Origin: Paenibacillus xylanexedens
GTDB taxonomy: Bacteria > Bacillota > Bacilli > Paenibacillales > Paenibacillaceae
Assembly (NCBI RefSeq): GCF_007680605.1
Contig: NZ_VEIO01000001.1
Span: forward strand, 310,001-374,000
Reading direction: 5' to 3'
DNA: 64,000 bases
The notes beneath the pieces were generated by a model that searched no databases, was not told the origin of the DNA, and saw nothing but the letters and a program-made list of their open reading frames with translations. The number at the start of each line of letters is the position of its first letter. Within the stretch, counting starts at the first letter, position 1. Below, one piece after another: positions 25,883-35,241 of this stretch. The translations under genes and the position numbers were made by a program.

Positions 25883-28048
25883 GTGAATAATCAGCAGTTG
25901 ATGGATTTAGTGAATCAGATGACGCTGGAGGAGAAAGTGGCACAGCTGTTACAGCTGACAGCCAACTTCTATGAAGGAACAGATACGCAGGGTCAGATTA
26001 CAGGACCGATGGAAGAAATGGGCATTACAGAGCAATCCGTGAGAGCGAGCGGCTCCATTCTTGGCTTATCCGGTGCCCAAGCGATTATGGATGTGCAGCA
26101 GGCTTATTTGAAAAAAAGCCGTCTCGGCATCCCGCTATTATTTATGGCAGACGTGGTGCATGGTTTTAAAACGATCTTCCCGATCCCGCTGGCCATTGGC
26201 TGTTCATGGGATCTGGAACTCGCGGAGAAAAGTGCCGAGATTGCAGCGCGTGAATCCGCAGTATCCGGTTTACATGTCACTTTTGCACCGATGGTCGATC
26301 TGGTTCGTGATCCGCGCTGGGGGCGTGTGATGGAAACAACGGGTGAAGACCCGTATCTAAACAGTTTATTTGCTGCCGCTTTTGTGCGTGGTTACCAGGG
26401 AGACAGCCTGACGGATGAGCTGGATCGTCTTGCAGCCTGTGTAAAACACTTTGCCGCGTATGGTGCAGCGGAGGGTGGGCGTGATTACAATACGGTAGAT
26501 ATGTCAGAGCGTCAGCTCCGTGAATATTATCTGCCGGCATATAAGGCGGCACTGGATGCTGGTGTGGAGATGGTAATGACCTCATTCAATACCGTTGATG
26601 GTATTCCAGCCAGCGGGAATGAGAAGTTAATGCGTAATATTTTGCGTGACGAATGGGGCTTTGATGGCGTGCTGATCTCGGACTGGGCTTCCATTCGTGA
26701 GATGATTGCCCATGGTGCGGCCGAGGATGACCGGGAGGCGGCATATCGTGCGATTCGTGCGGGTGTAGATATGGAGATGATGACGCCATGTTACGTCAAC
26801 CATTTGCCTGAACTGGTTCAAAAGGGTGAAGTGCAAGAGCACCTTGTGGATGAAGCGGTTTTGCGCATTTTGCAGCTCAAAGACAAGCTGGGTCTGTTCG
26901 ATAACCCGTTCCGAGCTGCTGATCCGGAGCGTGAGCGCGAGATTGTTTTCTCCAAGGAACATCGCGAGGTATCACGAGAACTTGCTGCAAAGTCTGCGGT
27001 GCTGCTCAAAAATGACGGACAAGTCCTTCCGCTACAACCTGATGCTAGAGTTGCATTGATTGGACCTTTCGCTCAAAGCGAAGACATCCTCGGCTGGTGG
27101 TCTTGTGAAGGTGTCAAATCGGATGCGGTGAAGCTGGGAACAGCGTTGCAGGAGCGTCTACCGCAGGGTCAGGTTCTCTTGGCTCAGGGCTGTGATGTGC
27201 ATACCATCACGGATGAGCAGATTGCCGCAGCGCTGGAAGCAGCAAGCCAGTCTGATATCATCGTGCTTGCACTGGGCGAAGCTTCCGAGATGAGTGGAGA
27301 AGGCGGCTCGCGGACAGATATTCGTTTGCCGGAAGCGCAATTACAGTTGGTAAAGGCGCTCAAGGCGGCAGGCAAACCGATCGCCAGTGTTATTTTCAAT
27401 GGACGTCCACTTGATCTGAATGGGGTTATTGGCGAATCAGATGCTGTACTTGAAGCCTGGTTCCCCGGAAGCGAAGGGGGAGCAGCGATTGCGGATATTC
27501 TCACAGGAGCAGTGAATCCGTCCGCTCGACTTACCATGTCCTTCCCGCAATCGGTTGGCCAAGTTCCGGTATATTACAACCATTTCAATACAGGTCGCCC
27601 AATCAACCCGGAGAATACCGAGAATCGTTATGTTTCCCAATATATTGACAGTCCGAATGAACCGCTGTTCCCGTTTGGATACGGTCTTTCCTATACGTCA
27701 TTTGCTTATGGAGAGGTTGAAGTGTCGGGACAGGAGATGACAGCAAACGATTCTCTGACGGTTCAGGTGAGTGTAACCAATACAGGGGATCGTGCTGGTG
27801 TAGAGACTGTGCAACTATACGTTCGGGATGTAAGCGGCGAAGTGGTTCGTCCGATGCGTGAGTTGAAAGATTATGTGAAACTATCCCTTGCACCGGGGGA
27901 AACGGGTACGGCTACATTTACATTAAATGAAGAACAATTGCGTTATCATCATGCTGATCTCAGCTATCGCAGTGATCGTGGAGAGTTTCGTGTGATGGTT
28001 GGACCAAACAGCAGAGATACTCAGAGCCAAACATTCAGACTTGTCTGA
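25883..28048 (+). CDS. Glycoside hydrolase family 3 (beta-glucosidase/beta-xylosidase)
   Basis: 721 residues from GTG 25883, which has GGAGG 8 bp upstream. The N-terminal TIM barrel holds the nucleophile Asp267 in GVLISDWASI, preceded by KHFAAYGAAEGGRDYN. The alpha/beta sandwich domain (about 380-570) has ALGEASEMSGEGGSR and WFPGSEGG. A C-terminal fibronectin-III-like domain ends the protein (VQVSVTNTGDRAGVETVQLYV). There is no signal peptide, so it acts on imported oligosaccharides. It is close to BglX-type enzymes; glucoside versus xyloside preference cannot be decided from sequence. Confidence 0.94.
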   Translation: MNNQQLMDLVNQMTLEEKVAQLLQLTANFYEGTDTQGQITGPMEEMGITEQSVRASGSILGLSGAQAIMDVQQAYLKKSRLGIPLLFMADVVHGFKTIFPIPLAIGCSWDLELAEKSAEIAARESAVSGLHVTFAPMVDLVRDPRWGRVMETTGEDPYLNSLFAAAFVRGYQGDSLTDELDRLAACVKHFAAYGAAEGGRDYNTVDMSERQLREYYLPAYKAALDAGVEMVMTSFNTVDGIPASGNEKLMRNILRDEWGFDGVLISDWASIREMIAHGAAEDDREAAYRAIRAGVDMEMMTPCYVNHLPELVQKGEVQEHLVDEAVLRILQLKDKLGLFDNPFRAADPEREREIVFSKEHREVSRELAAKSAVLLKNDGQVLPLQPDARVALIGPFAQSEDILGWWSCEGVKSDAVKLGTALQERLPQGQVLLAQGCDVHTITDEQIAAALEAASQSDIIVLALGEASEMSGEGGSRTDIRLPEAQLQLVKALKAAGKPIASVIFNGRPLDLNGVIGESDAVLEAWFPGSEGGAAIADILTGAVNPSARLTMSFPQSVGQVPVYYNHFNTGRPINPENTENRYVSQYIDSPNEPLFPFGYGLSYTSFAYGEVEVSGQEMTANDSLTVQVSVTNTGDRAGVETVQLYVRDVSGEVVRPMRELKDYVKLSLAPGETGTATFTLNEEQLRYHHADLSYRSDRGEFRVMVGPNSRDTQSQTFRLV

Positions 28049-28092
28049 ATCGTTTTATGCTGTAACGAATTTCCATACTTCTTATTTTTAGT

Positions 28093-28119
28093 TCAGGCCT
28101 TTCATTAGGAAAGGCCTGA
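28093..28119 (+). repeat. Perfect hairpin upstream of the LacI regulator
   Basis: Arms TCAGGCCTTTC and GAAAGGCCTGA around a 5-nt loop, 25 bp before the ATG and without a T run. It could modulate read-through into the regulator gene or be an operator. Confidence 0.6.
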
Positions 28120-28144
28120 TCAACATAACAGAGGGGCGAAGAAT

Positions 28145-29167
28145 ATGGTCAGTATCAAGGATATCGCCAAAAAGGCGGGAGTTTCCATCTCGACCGTATC
28201 GTACGCGCTGAATGGAAGCAATAAAGTGACCGATGAGACCCGTTCTAAAATTTTGGTCATCGCCAAAGAGCTGAACTATGTTCCCAACGCGGCAGCCAGA
28301 ACATTGAAAAAGAGAGAGTCACGAATTCTGGGTGTATTTCTCGCGGACTTCAGCGGTGATGTATACGGAGATTTGTTAACGGGTATGAAAGCAATATGTA
28401 ATGCCCAAGGATATGATCTTATTGTCTGCAGCGGTAAACAGTCTCATCGGATGTTGCCGGAGCGAATGATTGACGGGGCGATTATTCTCGATCATACGTT
28501 TTCAAGTGAGGAACTTATGCAGTACGCTGATCGAGGACATAAAATTGTAGTGCTTGACCGTGAGTTGGAACATCGTAATATAAATCAGGTACTGCTTGAT
28601 AACAAGGCTGGGGCCACACTGGCGATGGAATATTTGATTGAACACGGGCACAAAAAGATCTACGTGGTTACAGGTCCAGAAGGTTCGTTTGACTCTGTAC
28701 AAAGGTTGAAGGCTGTAAGACAGGTTGCGGAGCGTCAGGCGGATGTGGAATGGATTGAAATCGTGGGAGATTTCGAGAAAAGCGGTGGGGAACGAGCTGC
28801 AGATCACATTATTCAGACGTATGCCGGACCGGCAGCTGTGTTTTGTCTTAATGATGAGATGGCTATCGGCTTATGTGATCGTCTTGCAGATAGTGAACTC
28901 GAGATTGGCAAACAGATTGATGTCATTGGCTTCGATCATATTGAACTTACCAACTACGTGCAACCCAAACTGGCAAGTATCGATTATTCGAAACGAAAGT
29001 GGGGGGCGCTTGCAGCTGAACAGTTAATTAAAATTATAGCTGGAGAACCTGTTGATCACGAGCGTATATATGTCACGTTGGTGGAAGGGGAGTCCGTAAC
29101 CGGACCTAATTCGGCCCAAGTCAGGTTGCCCATCCCAAATGCTAACGAACGTGCAGTCAGCTATTAA
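28145..29167 (+). CDS. LacI-family regulator of the hemicellulose operon
   Basis: 340 residues. The helix-turn-helix (SIKDIAKKAGVSISTVSYALNGSNKVTDETRSKI) and hinge (NAAARTLKKRESRILGVFL) are typical, followed by a periplasmic-binding-like sugar domain. As last gene of the esterase-ABC-GH3 operon, it most likely binds the two palindromic operators at 21231-21330 and is released by an oligosaccharide. It is intact and well placed behind AGAGGGGCG. Confidence 0.92.
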   Translation: MVSIKDIAKKAGVSISTVSYALNGSNKVTDETRSKILVIAKELNYVPNAAARTLKKRESRILGVFLADFSGDVYGDLLTGMKAICNAQGYDLIVCSGKQSHRMLPERMIDGAIILDHTFSSEELMQYADRGHKIVVLDRELEHRNINQVLLDNKAGATLAMEYLIEHGHKKIYVVTGPEGSFDSVQRLKAVRQVAERQADVEWIEIVGDFEKSGGERAADHIIQTYAGPAAVFCLNDEMAIGLCDRLADSELEIGKQIDVIGFDHIELTNYVQPKLASIDYSKRKWGALAAEQLIKIIAGEPVDHERIYVTLVEGESVTGPNSAQVRLPIPNANERAVSY

Positions 29168-29218
29168 GCAAGCTTTTCGTGTCTCCGCGGAGAGTTGTCA
29201 GGGAAAATCAATTGTTAT

Positions 29219-29273
29219 AGCAAAAGACAAGCTTTGGAGGGAGAGAACGTCCTTTTAAAACTTGTCTTTTGCT
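29219..29273 (+). terminator. Stem-loop after the LacI regulator
   Basis: 13-bp perfect arms (AGCAAAAGACAAG and its complement) around a 29-nt loop; no clear T run, so termination is probable but not certain. Confidence 0.65.
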
Positions 29274-29292
29274 GTATACAGAAATATGAAAA

Positions 29293-29314
29293 AAGCCTCT
29301 CCGAAGAGAGGCTT
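29293..29314 (-). terminator. Terminator of the 34-residue membrane protein gene
   Basis: On the minus strand arms AAGCCTCTC and GAGAGGCTT with a 4-nt loop, then a T run. Confidence 0.88.
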
Positions 29315-29323
29315 GCCTTACAA

Positions 29324-29428
29324 TTACAGGCCTTTTGTTTTGTCTTGGTTGTAGGATGAAGTGAGGATGCCTGTGATGAATAGCGTTAATACAACTGCAA
29401 TAATCCAGAATGTCAGTGAAAACGACAT
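29324..29428 (-). CDS. 34-residue single-pass membrane protein
   Basis: A short gene with full gene grammar: AGGAGG (29439-29444) 10 bp before the ATG, 34 codons and a dedicated terminator 10 bp after the stop. The peptide begins MSFSLTFWIIAVVLTLFI, forms one hydrophobic helix (about residues 4-24) and ends in a polar tail NQDKTKGL. I do not recognise the family. Small membrane peptides of this kind often bind and tune a larger membrane complex. It lies upstream of no obvious partner on its strand. Confidence 0.72.
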   Translation of the reverse strand: MSFSLTFWIIAVVLTLFITGILTSSYNQDKTKGL

Positions 29429-29504
29429 ACACTTCGCACCTCCTGCACAAGCTCATTTACTTCTATTATAACCATATTCGTTAGAAAAGGAATGCCCTGT
29501 CCCA

Positions 29505-30569
29505 TCATTTGTAAAATAAAAAGTGGGTAGGCACAGGTCTCAGATTGCCATCCGAAGGGTTATTGATAACCCGGTTATTCAGAATTAGCGATGAGGAACC
29601 ACCGCCGTCGAGATTATAAGCGTCTACTACGCCAAGCTTAAGCAATCGGCCTTGCATCTCTTCGAGGGTGGCACCTGAGCTCCCGCTCTCGTTATAACCA
29701 TCGACAACCATAATCAGTAATTGATCATCTTTGTAGTTACCAATGACGGTTCGTGGAGCACGCTTCGGCGACACCTTCCATTTGTCTGGAATAATCGTTT
29801 TCTGTCCATTTTTCATAAGGATGGGTACAAATGTCGCTCCAAATTGCGGGTGTAGGCGATCCAGGGAGCTTTTATCGAAAAACTTCCCTCCCACCAGTTT
29901 ACCAGCATCGTTTAGCCCGACAAAGAACAGGTCTTTGAAGCTAGCCTGAAAACCGTTGATATACTTCCCATCCATGACGGTAGTGCTGAGGGGGTAGCGC
30001 TTGCCGCCGCTATCAGCAAATCCGCCAGCATTAATCCCGGCAATCGCTCCGCTCCGTTTCACGGCCTGCATTGTCGTTTCTGATCGCCCTAACTCACTAT
30101 TTAAGGCCATCTTCATCGCGTTCGGATCTTTCAGCTTGATCTTCATGGCATATCCCTTGTATGTGCCTGGATTTACCCGATACAGTTCAATGGTGATCCG
30201 ATCACTGTCTACACGATCGAAAGGAACGCCAAGTTTGGACGTAATACGCTTATTGTAGATGGTTTCCGGACGGGCGGCTTGAACTTTAGCCTTTTGTACA
30301 ATGGTAGACATCGTACTGGTCGTTTTATTGTAAAGCAGGGTCGTTCTTTTAATAGAAGAAGAAGTTTGCACAGCAGCCTCTTTTGCTCCCGCAAGTTCCT
30401 TTCTGATTGTTTGGGTCTGAGAGGTTACCTGATCTTCTGGCAAGCTTGTAGGAATGATAGATCCTACTTCTAATTCAGGACGAAATAGCAACAAACATAT
30501 GATCAATCCTATAAAAGGAGCGAGTGCAAGCATAAAAAAACGATTAACCTGTTTCGCGGGTGTAATCAT
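29505..30569 (-). CDS. Phosphodiester glycosidase family protein (NAGPA domain), membrane-anchored
   Basis: 354 residues. An N-terminal helix (about 11-29, FFMLALAPFIGLIICLLLF) anchors a coiled-coil-prone linker (about 45-110). The C-terminal NAGPA/DUF2233 domain has GINAGGFADSGGKRYP, APRTVIGNY, LLIMVVDGYNESGSSGATLEEM and YNLDGGGSSSL, which are diagnostic. The mammalian relative removes GlcNAc from phosphodiesters; bacterial members occur with exopolysaccharide and teichoic-acid metabolism. It is the second gene of a pair, with a 4-bp overlap with the upstream coiled-coil protein gene. The substrate is unknown. Confidence 0.88.
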   Translation of the reverse strand: MITPAKQVNRFFMLALAPFIGLIICLLLFRPELEVGSIIPTSLPEDQVTSQTQTIRKELAGAKEAAVQTSSSIKRTTLLYNKTTSTMSTIVQKAKVQAARPETIYNKRITSKLGVPFDRVDSDRITIELYRVNPGTYKGYAMKIKLKDPNAMKMALNSELGRSETTMQAVKRSGAIAGINAGGFADSGGKRYPLSTTVMDGKYINGFQASFKDLFFVGLNDAGKLVGGKFFDKSSLDRLHPQFGATFVPILMKNGQKTIIPDKWKVSPKRAPRTVIGNYKDDQLLIMVVDGYNESGSSGATLEEMQGRLLKLGVVDAYNLDGGGSSSLILNNRVINNPSDGNLRPVPTHFLFYK

Positions 30570-30976
30570 TTGAGCAAGTCCATCTTTTTCTGGAGAGCTT
30601 CCAGTTGTTTCTTCACTTCGCTCAATTGCGTATACAATTTGTTGCTGTTGTCTGTTTTGTTGCTTGCATTGTCCTTGGTGAACGTCAGCAGTTCATTGAA
30701 GGACTGAACCTGTCCTTGCAATGCTGCAACTTCTGAAGAGATCGTTGTTAGTTGCTTTTCATAATCGTTTTTCAAAGCGTCAATCTGATGCTCGGTATGG
30801 ACCTGAAGCTGGTTGATCATCTGTTGCTGGAGGTGGTTACTATAATAGTAGGTTCCAGTGACTCCTACTGCAATGAGAACAATCCACATGACCAGAAACC
30901 ATTTAACGGATGATCTGATCTTGCCTTTGGCGCTCCGGGTGTGATGGATGTCAGAAGACGGGTCGGATAGTTTCAT
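30566..30976 (-). CDS. Membrane-anchored coiled-coil protein
   Basis: 136 residues from the ATG at 30976, which follows CAGGAGTG; the frame extends to 31018 without a ribosome site. One transmembrane helix (about 28-48, WFLVMWIVLIAVGVTGTYYYS) is followed by a heptad-patterned coiled coil to the C-terminus (LKNDYEKQLTTISSEVAALQGQVQ, LSEVKKQLEALQKKMDLLK). No enzyme motif. Overlap with the glycosidase gene implies the two act together; the coiled coil may pair with the linker of that protein. Confidence 0.75.
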   Translation of the reverse strand: MKLSDPSSDIHHTRSAKGKIRSSVKWFLVMWIVLIAVGVTGTYYYSNHLQQQMINQLQVHTEHQIDALKNDYEKQLTTISSEVAALQGQVQSFNELLTFTKDNASNKTDNSNKLYTQLSEVKKQLEALQKKMDLLK

Positions 30977-31407
30977 AACATCACTCCTGGTTCGATATAT
31001 TAGATTAAAAAATTCCAATCCTCATTCTACCATGCTGCTATTGATTACGCAAAAATGAAATTCTTTAAATAATAGATCAAAAAGAGATTGCATCGGAAGG
31101 AAGTCCTAGGATACAATTTCTTATAGATGCAATAAGTAGGAACTTTGGGCAGGTTTTTCGACTTTTTTAGATAGAAATGCAGGAATTTTATACTAGGTTT
31201 TGATCATTTCATGTATGGAATGGGGCCCATCTTGCCTTTTCTACAGTAGAATACAGTCAGAAAACAGAGTTTTTGAGCGCTGAATCCTGTATTTTCCTTT
31301 TATTCGACATAATCCGACTTTAGCTTCATCTATACTCGGACTGTCGCATAAAGGATTTAGATGGAAAACAGAAGTCAATTGCCCAATACATAACAGGGGG
31401 AACCACA
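30977..31407. other. Divergent intergenic region with inverted repeats
   Basis: 431 bp between divergent genes, AT-rich, no coding signal. It has a perfect inverted repeat ATTGCATC / GATGCAAT (31087-31094 and 31126-31133). A composite inverted repeat, CGAC-N4-TCCGA ... TCGGA-N2-GTCG (31305-31346), brackets a TATACT that may be the -10 of the response-regulator gene. Both could be regulator sites. Confidence 0.45.
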
Positions 31408-32064
31408 ATGAAAAAAGTATGGCAGGTGGTCATCATAGATATCCACCCCACCAGCATGCTGGGAACAAAGTTAATCTTGGAAGAGCAGCAGGATCTGACG
31501 GTACGTGGTATGACTTCGACCGGAACGGAGGGTCTTGAACTGGTGAGCATGCACAAGCCTGATTTGATTCTCATGGATTATCGTCTGCCAGAAGGGCAGG
31601 CGGATCAGTACATCGCTCAAATCAAAGGGCTATCGAATGAGACACATATTATTATTCTGACAGATGAAGATAACGTAAAGTTGTTTCGTTACCTGATGAG
31701 CCTTGGTGCAAGCGGCATGTTATCCAAACAGGCTTCGCCAAGCCAATTGATTCATCTGATCTCCGGACTAAGGGAAGGCTACGTTTCAATACCAATGTCT
31801 TGGTTAAACAGTGAGGATTGGGGCCAACCCGCCGATTCACAGTCTGAAGAAGGTATAATTGAACTAACCGAGACAGAAACTTTTATTATGGAAAGAATTG
31901 TTCAAGGGGTAACCTATGATAAAATAGCGAGTGAGATCAATGTGAGTAGGCGCTCGATAGACAATTACTTGCGTAAAATCTATGTGAAGCTGGAAGTGAG
32001 CAGCAGAGCACAGGCCATCGAACGTTATGCCTTGTATGCAAGGCAATCCAAGACAGTGTCTTAA
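31408..32064 (+). CDS. Orphan NarL/LuxR-type response regulator
   Basis: 218 residues: receiver domain with acidic residue in VVIIDIHPTS and phospho-acceptor in DLILMDYRLP, then a LuxR helix-turn-helix (LTETETFIMERIVQGVTYDKIASEINVSRRSIDNYLRKIYVKLEVSSRAQAI). The helix-turn-helix is divergent (VTYDKIA in place of the usual SNKEIA). No kinase gene is adjacent. Overall layout resembles ComA/DegU-type regulators of competence, exoenzymes or motility; the true targets are unknown. GGGGGAACC precedes the ATG. Confidence 0.85.
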   Translation: MKKVWQVVIIDIHPTSMLGTKLILEEQQDLTVRGMTSTGTEGLELVSMHKPDLILMDYRLPEGQADQYIAQIKGLSNETHIIILTDEDNVKLFRYLMSLGASGMLSKQASPSQLIHLISGLREGYVSIPMSWLNSEDWGQPADSQSEEGIIELTETETFIMERIVQGVTYDKIASEINVSRRSIDNYLRKIYVKLEVSSRAQAIERYALYARQSKTVS

Positions 32065-32243
32065 ATATTGTCTCCGCTGGTCCTAATAGGTCAAAATAAA
32101 ATTGGTCCTAGAGGTCAAAGTCAGAATGCCTCACTTCATTCGATAATTCAGGTATTCGTTCAGTTATATTTGGTACCCAGTCGGAATAGGTTGTAGGGCG
32201 GCTGCGAGAACAGTTTCGGATTAGGGATGAAGGGGGATCTATC

Positions 32244-33467
32244 ATGAAATATTTCTTTGCTTCCCGTACCAACAGGCTTTTGTCTTCACCACTGAGGGAT
32301 ATACGTGAGATGTCTGGCAAGGAGTATTTCATTTCTCTCGCTGAAGAATTGCCCGCGGAGGAACTGTTTCCTTTTAAACTTTTGGAGGAAGCGGCGTTGT
32401 CCGTATTTAGTTCAGGACCTTCTGCATTGCAGTATGGTGAGCCAGGTGGTTATGCTCCATTAAGAGAATGGTTGAATAATGATTGGAATAAGCGCAAGGG
32501 TATCCGGACGGTCTCCAGTCAGATTTTGCTGACTACAGGCACCCAACAGGCAATCGATCTCGTGATGCGTCTGTTACTGGAGCCGGGAGACTCCGTACTT
32601 GTTGAACATCCGACTTCTCCTGGTTGTCTTGAAGTACTCGAAATGCAAGGAGCCACAATTGTACCTGTTATGGGAGATCAGGATGGCATTTTACCAGATT
32701 TATTGGAACAGCACATGCAGCAGGTGAGGCCGAAGCTGCTTTTTGCTGCACCCAGCTTTTCCAATCCCACGGGAATCTTGTGGAGCTTGGAACGACGAGA
32801 AGCTGTTCTTGATCTGTGCGCGCGTTACGGCGTGTTGCTTGTTGAGGATGATTCCTATGGTGAGTTGCATTTTGACGGTTTGGAGCCGGCTACCTTCTAT
32901 CGCAGATATCCTTCACTCTTCGCATTGGACACTGCAGATCAAGGTGGACATGTCCTCTACATCGGGTCCTTCAGCAAAACAGTTGCACCTGCACTCCGCA
33001 CAGGGTGGGCTGCGGGACATCCATCACTGATTCAGGCCATGGCCTCCGTCAAACGAATAGCGGATGGACAATCCAGTCCAATGAATCAGCGGCTACTGTA
33101 CCAGTTGCTGGCTCAGTCGCCTTTTCGATGGAGCGATCACCTATCCATGCTGAACAGGGAATATAAAACAAGACTTAAATTGATGCTTGAGTTGTTGAAG
33201 AGACCTGGCTGGAAAGGATGTAGCTATAATATTCCTCAGGGTGGAATGTATTTATGGGTACAGTTGCCGGAAGGACTGAACAGCGAGGCGCTGCTTAAGG
33301 CAGCTTTATCAAAGGGCGTATCTTTTCTGCCCGGAACGTTATGCTCCACAGGAACACTTGATCAACAATATATTCGGTTAAACTTCAGCCGTCCCGGCCG
33401 GGATGAATTGTTGCTTGGCATGAATTTAATTAACGAAGCCATCTCAGAATTTACCGCCCGTAGCTAA
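32244..33467 (+). CDS. PLP-dependent class I/II aminotransferase (2-aminoadipate transaminase-like)
   Basis: 407 residues, fold type I. Motifs: LLTTGTQQAIDLVMRLL, FSNPTGILWSLERR, VEDDSYGELHF and the Schiff-base lysine in GSFSKTVAPALRTGW. It looks like the catalytic half of MocR-type proteins but lacks the GntR DNA-binding domain, so it is an enzyme (LysN/aromatic aminotransferase group). The amino donor and acceptor are not decided by sequence. AAGGGGGATC lies before the ATG. Confidence 0.86.
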   Translation: MKYFFASRTNRLLSSPLRDIREMSGKEYFISLAEELPAEELFPFKLLEEAALSVFSSGPSALQYGEPGGYAPLREWLNNDWNKRKGIRTVSSQILLTTGTQQAIDLVMRLLLEPGDSVLVEHPTSPGCLEVLEMQGATIVPVMGDQDGILPDLLEQHMQQVRPKLLFAAPSFSNPTGILWSLERREAVLDLCARYGVLLVEDDSYGELHFDGLEPATFYRRYPSLFALDTADQGGHVLYIGSFSKTVAPALRTGWAAGHPSLIQAMASVKRIADGQSSPMNQRLLYQLLAQSPFRWSDHLSMLNREYKTRLKLMLELLKRPGWKGCSYNIPQGGMYLWVQLPEGLNSEALLKAALSKGVSFLPGTLCSTGTLDQQYIRLNFSRPGRDELLLGMNLINEAISEFTARS

Positions 33468-33656
33468 AGGTAGAGCGATTTCATCCAGAGAATTTCAGAT
33501 TAGTTTACAAATCATCTAGATTACCTTATTGCATCCACTAACATTTTTATATATAATATGAATTAATGAGTGGTCGACTTCTTAATTACGATGCAACAAC
33601 GGTTGCGAGTCCGGGGTACACACTCATACATTTTAATCATTGGGGGAAATTTTAAC

Positions 33657-34283
33657 ATGTCTAACGTTCTTTTTATTAAAGCTAATGACCGCCCTGCGGA
33701 TCAAGCAGTTAGTGTTCAATTGTACGATGCATTCCTGAGCGCATACAAAGAGTCCCACCCAGGTGATACCATCACTGAGCTGGACCTCTACAATACAGAT
33801 CTTCCTTACTACGGCAACACTGTAATCACTGGTGGTTACAAAGCAGCTAACGGTATCGAAGCAACTCCAGAAGAGCAAAAAGCAGCAACACTGGCTGCAC
33901 AATTGCAAGATCAATTCCTGGCAGCTGATAAAGTGGTATTTGCATTCCCACTGTGGAACTTCACTGTTCCAGCACCGTTGGTTAACTACATCTCTTACCT
34001 GAGCCAAGCAGGCAAAATGTTTAAATACACTGCTGAAGGCCCAGTAGGTCTTGTAGGCGACAAAAAAGTAGCATTGCTTAACGCACGTGGTAGCGTATAT
34101 TCCGTAGAGCCTATGGCATCTGCTGAAATGTCCGTTCGTTATGTAACGAACGTACTTGGCTTCTGGGGCATCCAAAACCCTGAGGTTGTCGTTGTAGAAG
34201 GTCACAATGCTTCTCCTGATCGTTCCCAAGAGATCGTGGAAGCTGGCTTGAAATTGGCTAAAGAAGTTGCAGCAAGCTTCTAA
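33657..34283 (+). CDS. azoR: FMN-dependent NADH-azoreductase
   Basis: 208 residues from the ATG at 33657 after GGGGGAAA; the longer frame to 33570 lacks a ribosome site. Flavodoxin-like fold with FAFPLWNFTVPAPLVNYIS and the LLNARGSVYS loop that bind FMN. AzoR enzymes reduce quinones and azo compounds with two electrons and protect from thiol or electrophile stress. The codon choice is strongly biased (GCA, CTG, GTA), which suggests high expression. A terminator follows. Confidence 0.94.
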   Translation: MSNVLFIKANDRPADQAVSVQLYDAFLSAYKESHPGDTITELDLYNTDLPYYGNTVITGGYKAANGIEATPEEQKAATLAAQLQDQFLAADKVVFAFPLWNFTVPAPLVNYISYLSQAGKMFKYTAEGPVGLVGDKKVALLNARGSVYSVEPMASAEMSVRYVTNVLGFWGIQNPEVVVVEGHNASPDRSQEIVEAGLKLAKEVAASF

Positions 34284-34298
34284 TCCGTTTCAATATGG

Positions 34299-34340
34299 AA
34301 AACGCCCGTCTCTCCGGAAGGAGATAACGGGCGTTTTTTT
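34299..34340 (+). terminator. Terminator after azoR
   Basis: Arms AAAACGCCCGT and ACGGGCGTTTT plus inner TCTCC/GGAGA, T7 tail. Confidence 0.92.
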
Positions 34341-34368
34341 ATGTTTTTGGCGAGCGAGAGCTTCCTGG

Positions 34369-35241
34369 CTATTTGGCTGGATCAAGGAGATAACGTTCAG
34401 CGACTTCGGCAACCTGGACAAGATCTTCCTGCGCCACATCCTTGGATTCAGTGGAGTTCACATGGATTGTCTTGATTAGATCATAATCAGTCCATGTGTC
34501 TGCCTCCCCGGCCGTCAGTTCCTGATCTTGCATCATAAGTGCATGTTCGGTTAATGCCTCCATCCCCTTGATGGTGAGCATATATTTTCCGCGGGACACA
34601 CGTTCAAACCAGCCGTAATAGTTTTTCTGTAGGATGGCTGATGCTGTGCCTACACCTGTCTGACGGGCAAGTACCGCAGGAGAAGATTCACCACTGGACC
34701 TCAGCGCAGCGGCGACACGGATGGCCTTTTCCCGATAAGCCGTCATGAGCTTTCGGCCTGTACTCCCCCCGGTATTATAGTCTCCGCTTCGTTCATCAAA
34801 TTCCTTCAACAGACGCTGGCGCCGTATCCCGGTCTTACGGGCTACCGGGATTGATCTACCAGCACCGGATATGACAGAGGGTTCGCATAATACGTCAATC
34901 AGAGGCGCTTTGGTTTTGTAAAAGGTGACCGTCAATAGCCCCAGACCGAGCTGACTGCACAGTGCTGATAGCTCGCTCCAGCGCTGATTCACCGCTCCGC
35001 GTTTACTTCGGTTTCGCTCCACAGCCAGATATACGAGCGGGCTGAGTTTTAGGCGTTGCATGCCTTGCAGTAGCAAAGACAGGTTAAACGTTTTTTTCAT
35101 CTCCACAATAAGGGGATCCGTCTCATTAGCCTTGATGCCGACGAGGTCGCAGTGCTTAACCTCTGCCTTGATATTGAAGCCGCGCTGTTCAAAAAAAGTT
35201 TTGACAGGGGAATACAGCTCTGTTTCATATTGTACAGCCAT
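34369..35241 (-). CDS. DUF2161-family PD-(D/E)XK-like protein
   Basis: 290 residues from the ATG at 35241, behind GGGAGAGGAGCGG; the frame continues upstream without a better site. The N-terminal part shows a restriction-endonuclease-like core: YSPVKTFFEQRGF, then CDLVGIK and IVEMKKTFN, which fits the D-(E)xK nuclease pattern. The C-terminal part (about 200-260) looks like a winged-helix module (ALRSSGESSPAVLARQTGV, YYGWFERVSRGKYML). The biological role is unknown; such proteins are single genes in many Firmicutes. Confidence 0.8.
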   Translation of the reverse strand: MAVQYETELYSPVKTFFEQRGFNIKAEVKHCDLVGIKANETDPLIVEMKKTFNLSLLLQGMQRLKLSPLVYLAVERNRSKRGAVNQRWSELSALCSQLGLGLLTVTFYKTKAPLIDVLCEPSVISGAGRSIPVARKTGIRRQRLLKEFDERSGDYNTGGSTGRKLMTAYREKAIRVAAALRSSGESSPAVLARQTGVGTASAILQKNYYGWFERVSRGKYMLTIKGMEALTEHALMMQDQELTAGEADTWTDYDLIKTIHVNSTESKDVAQEDLVQVAEVAERYLLDPAK

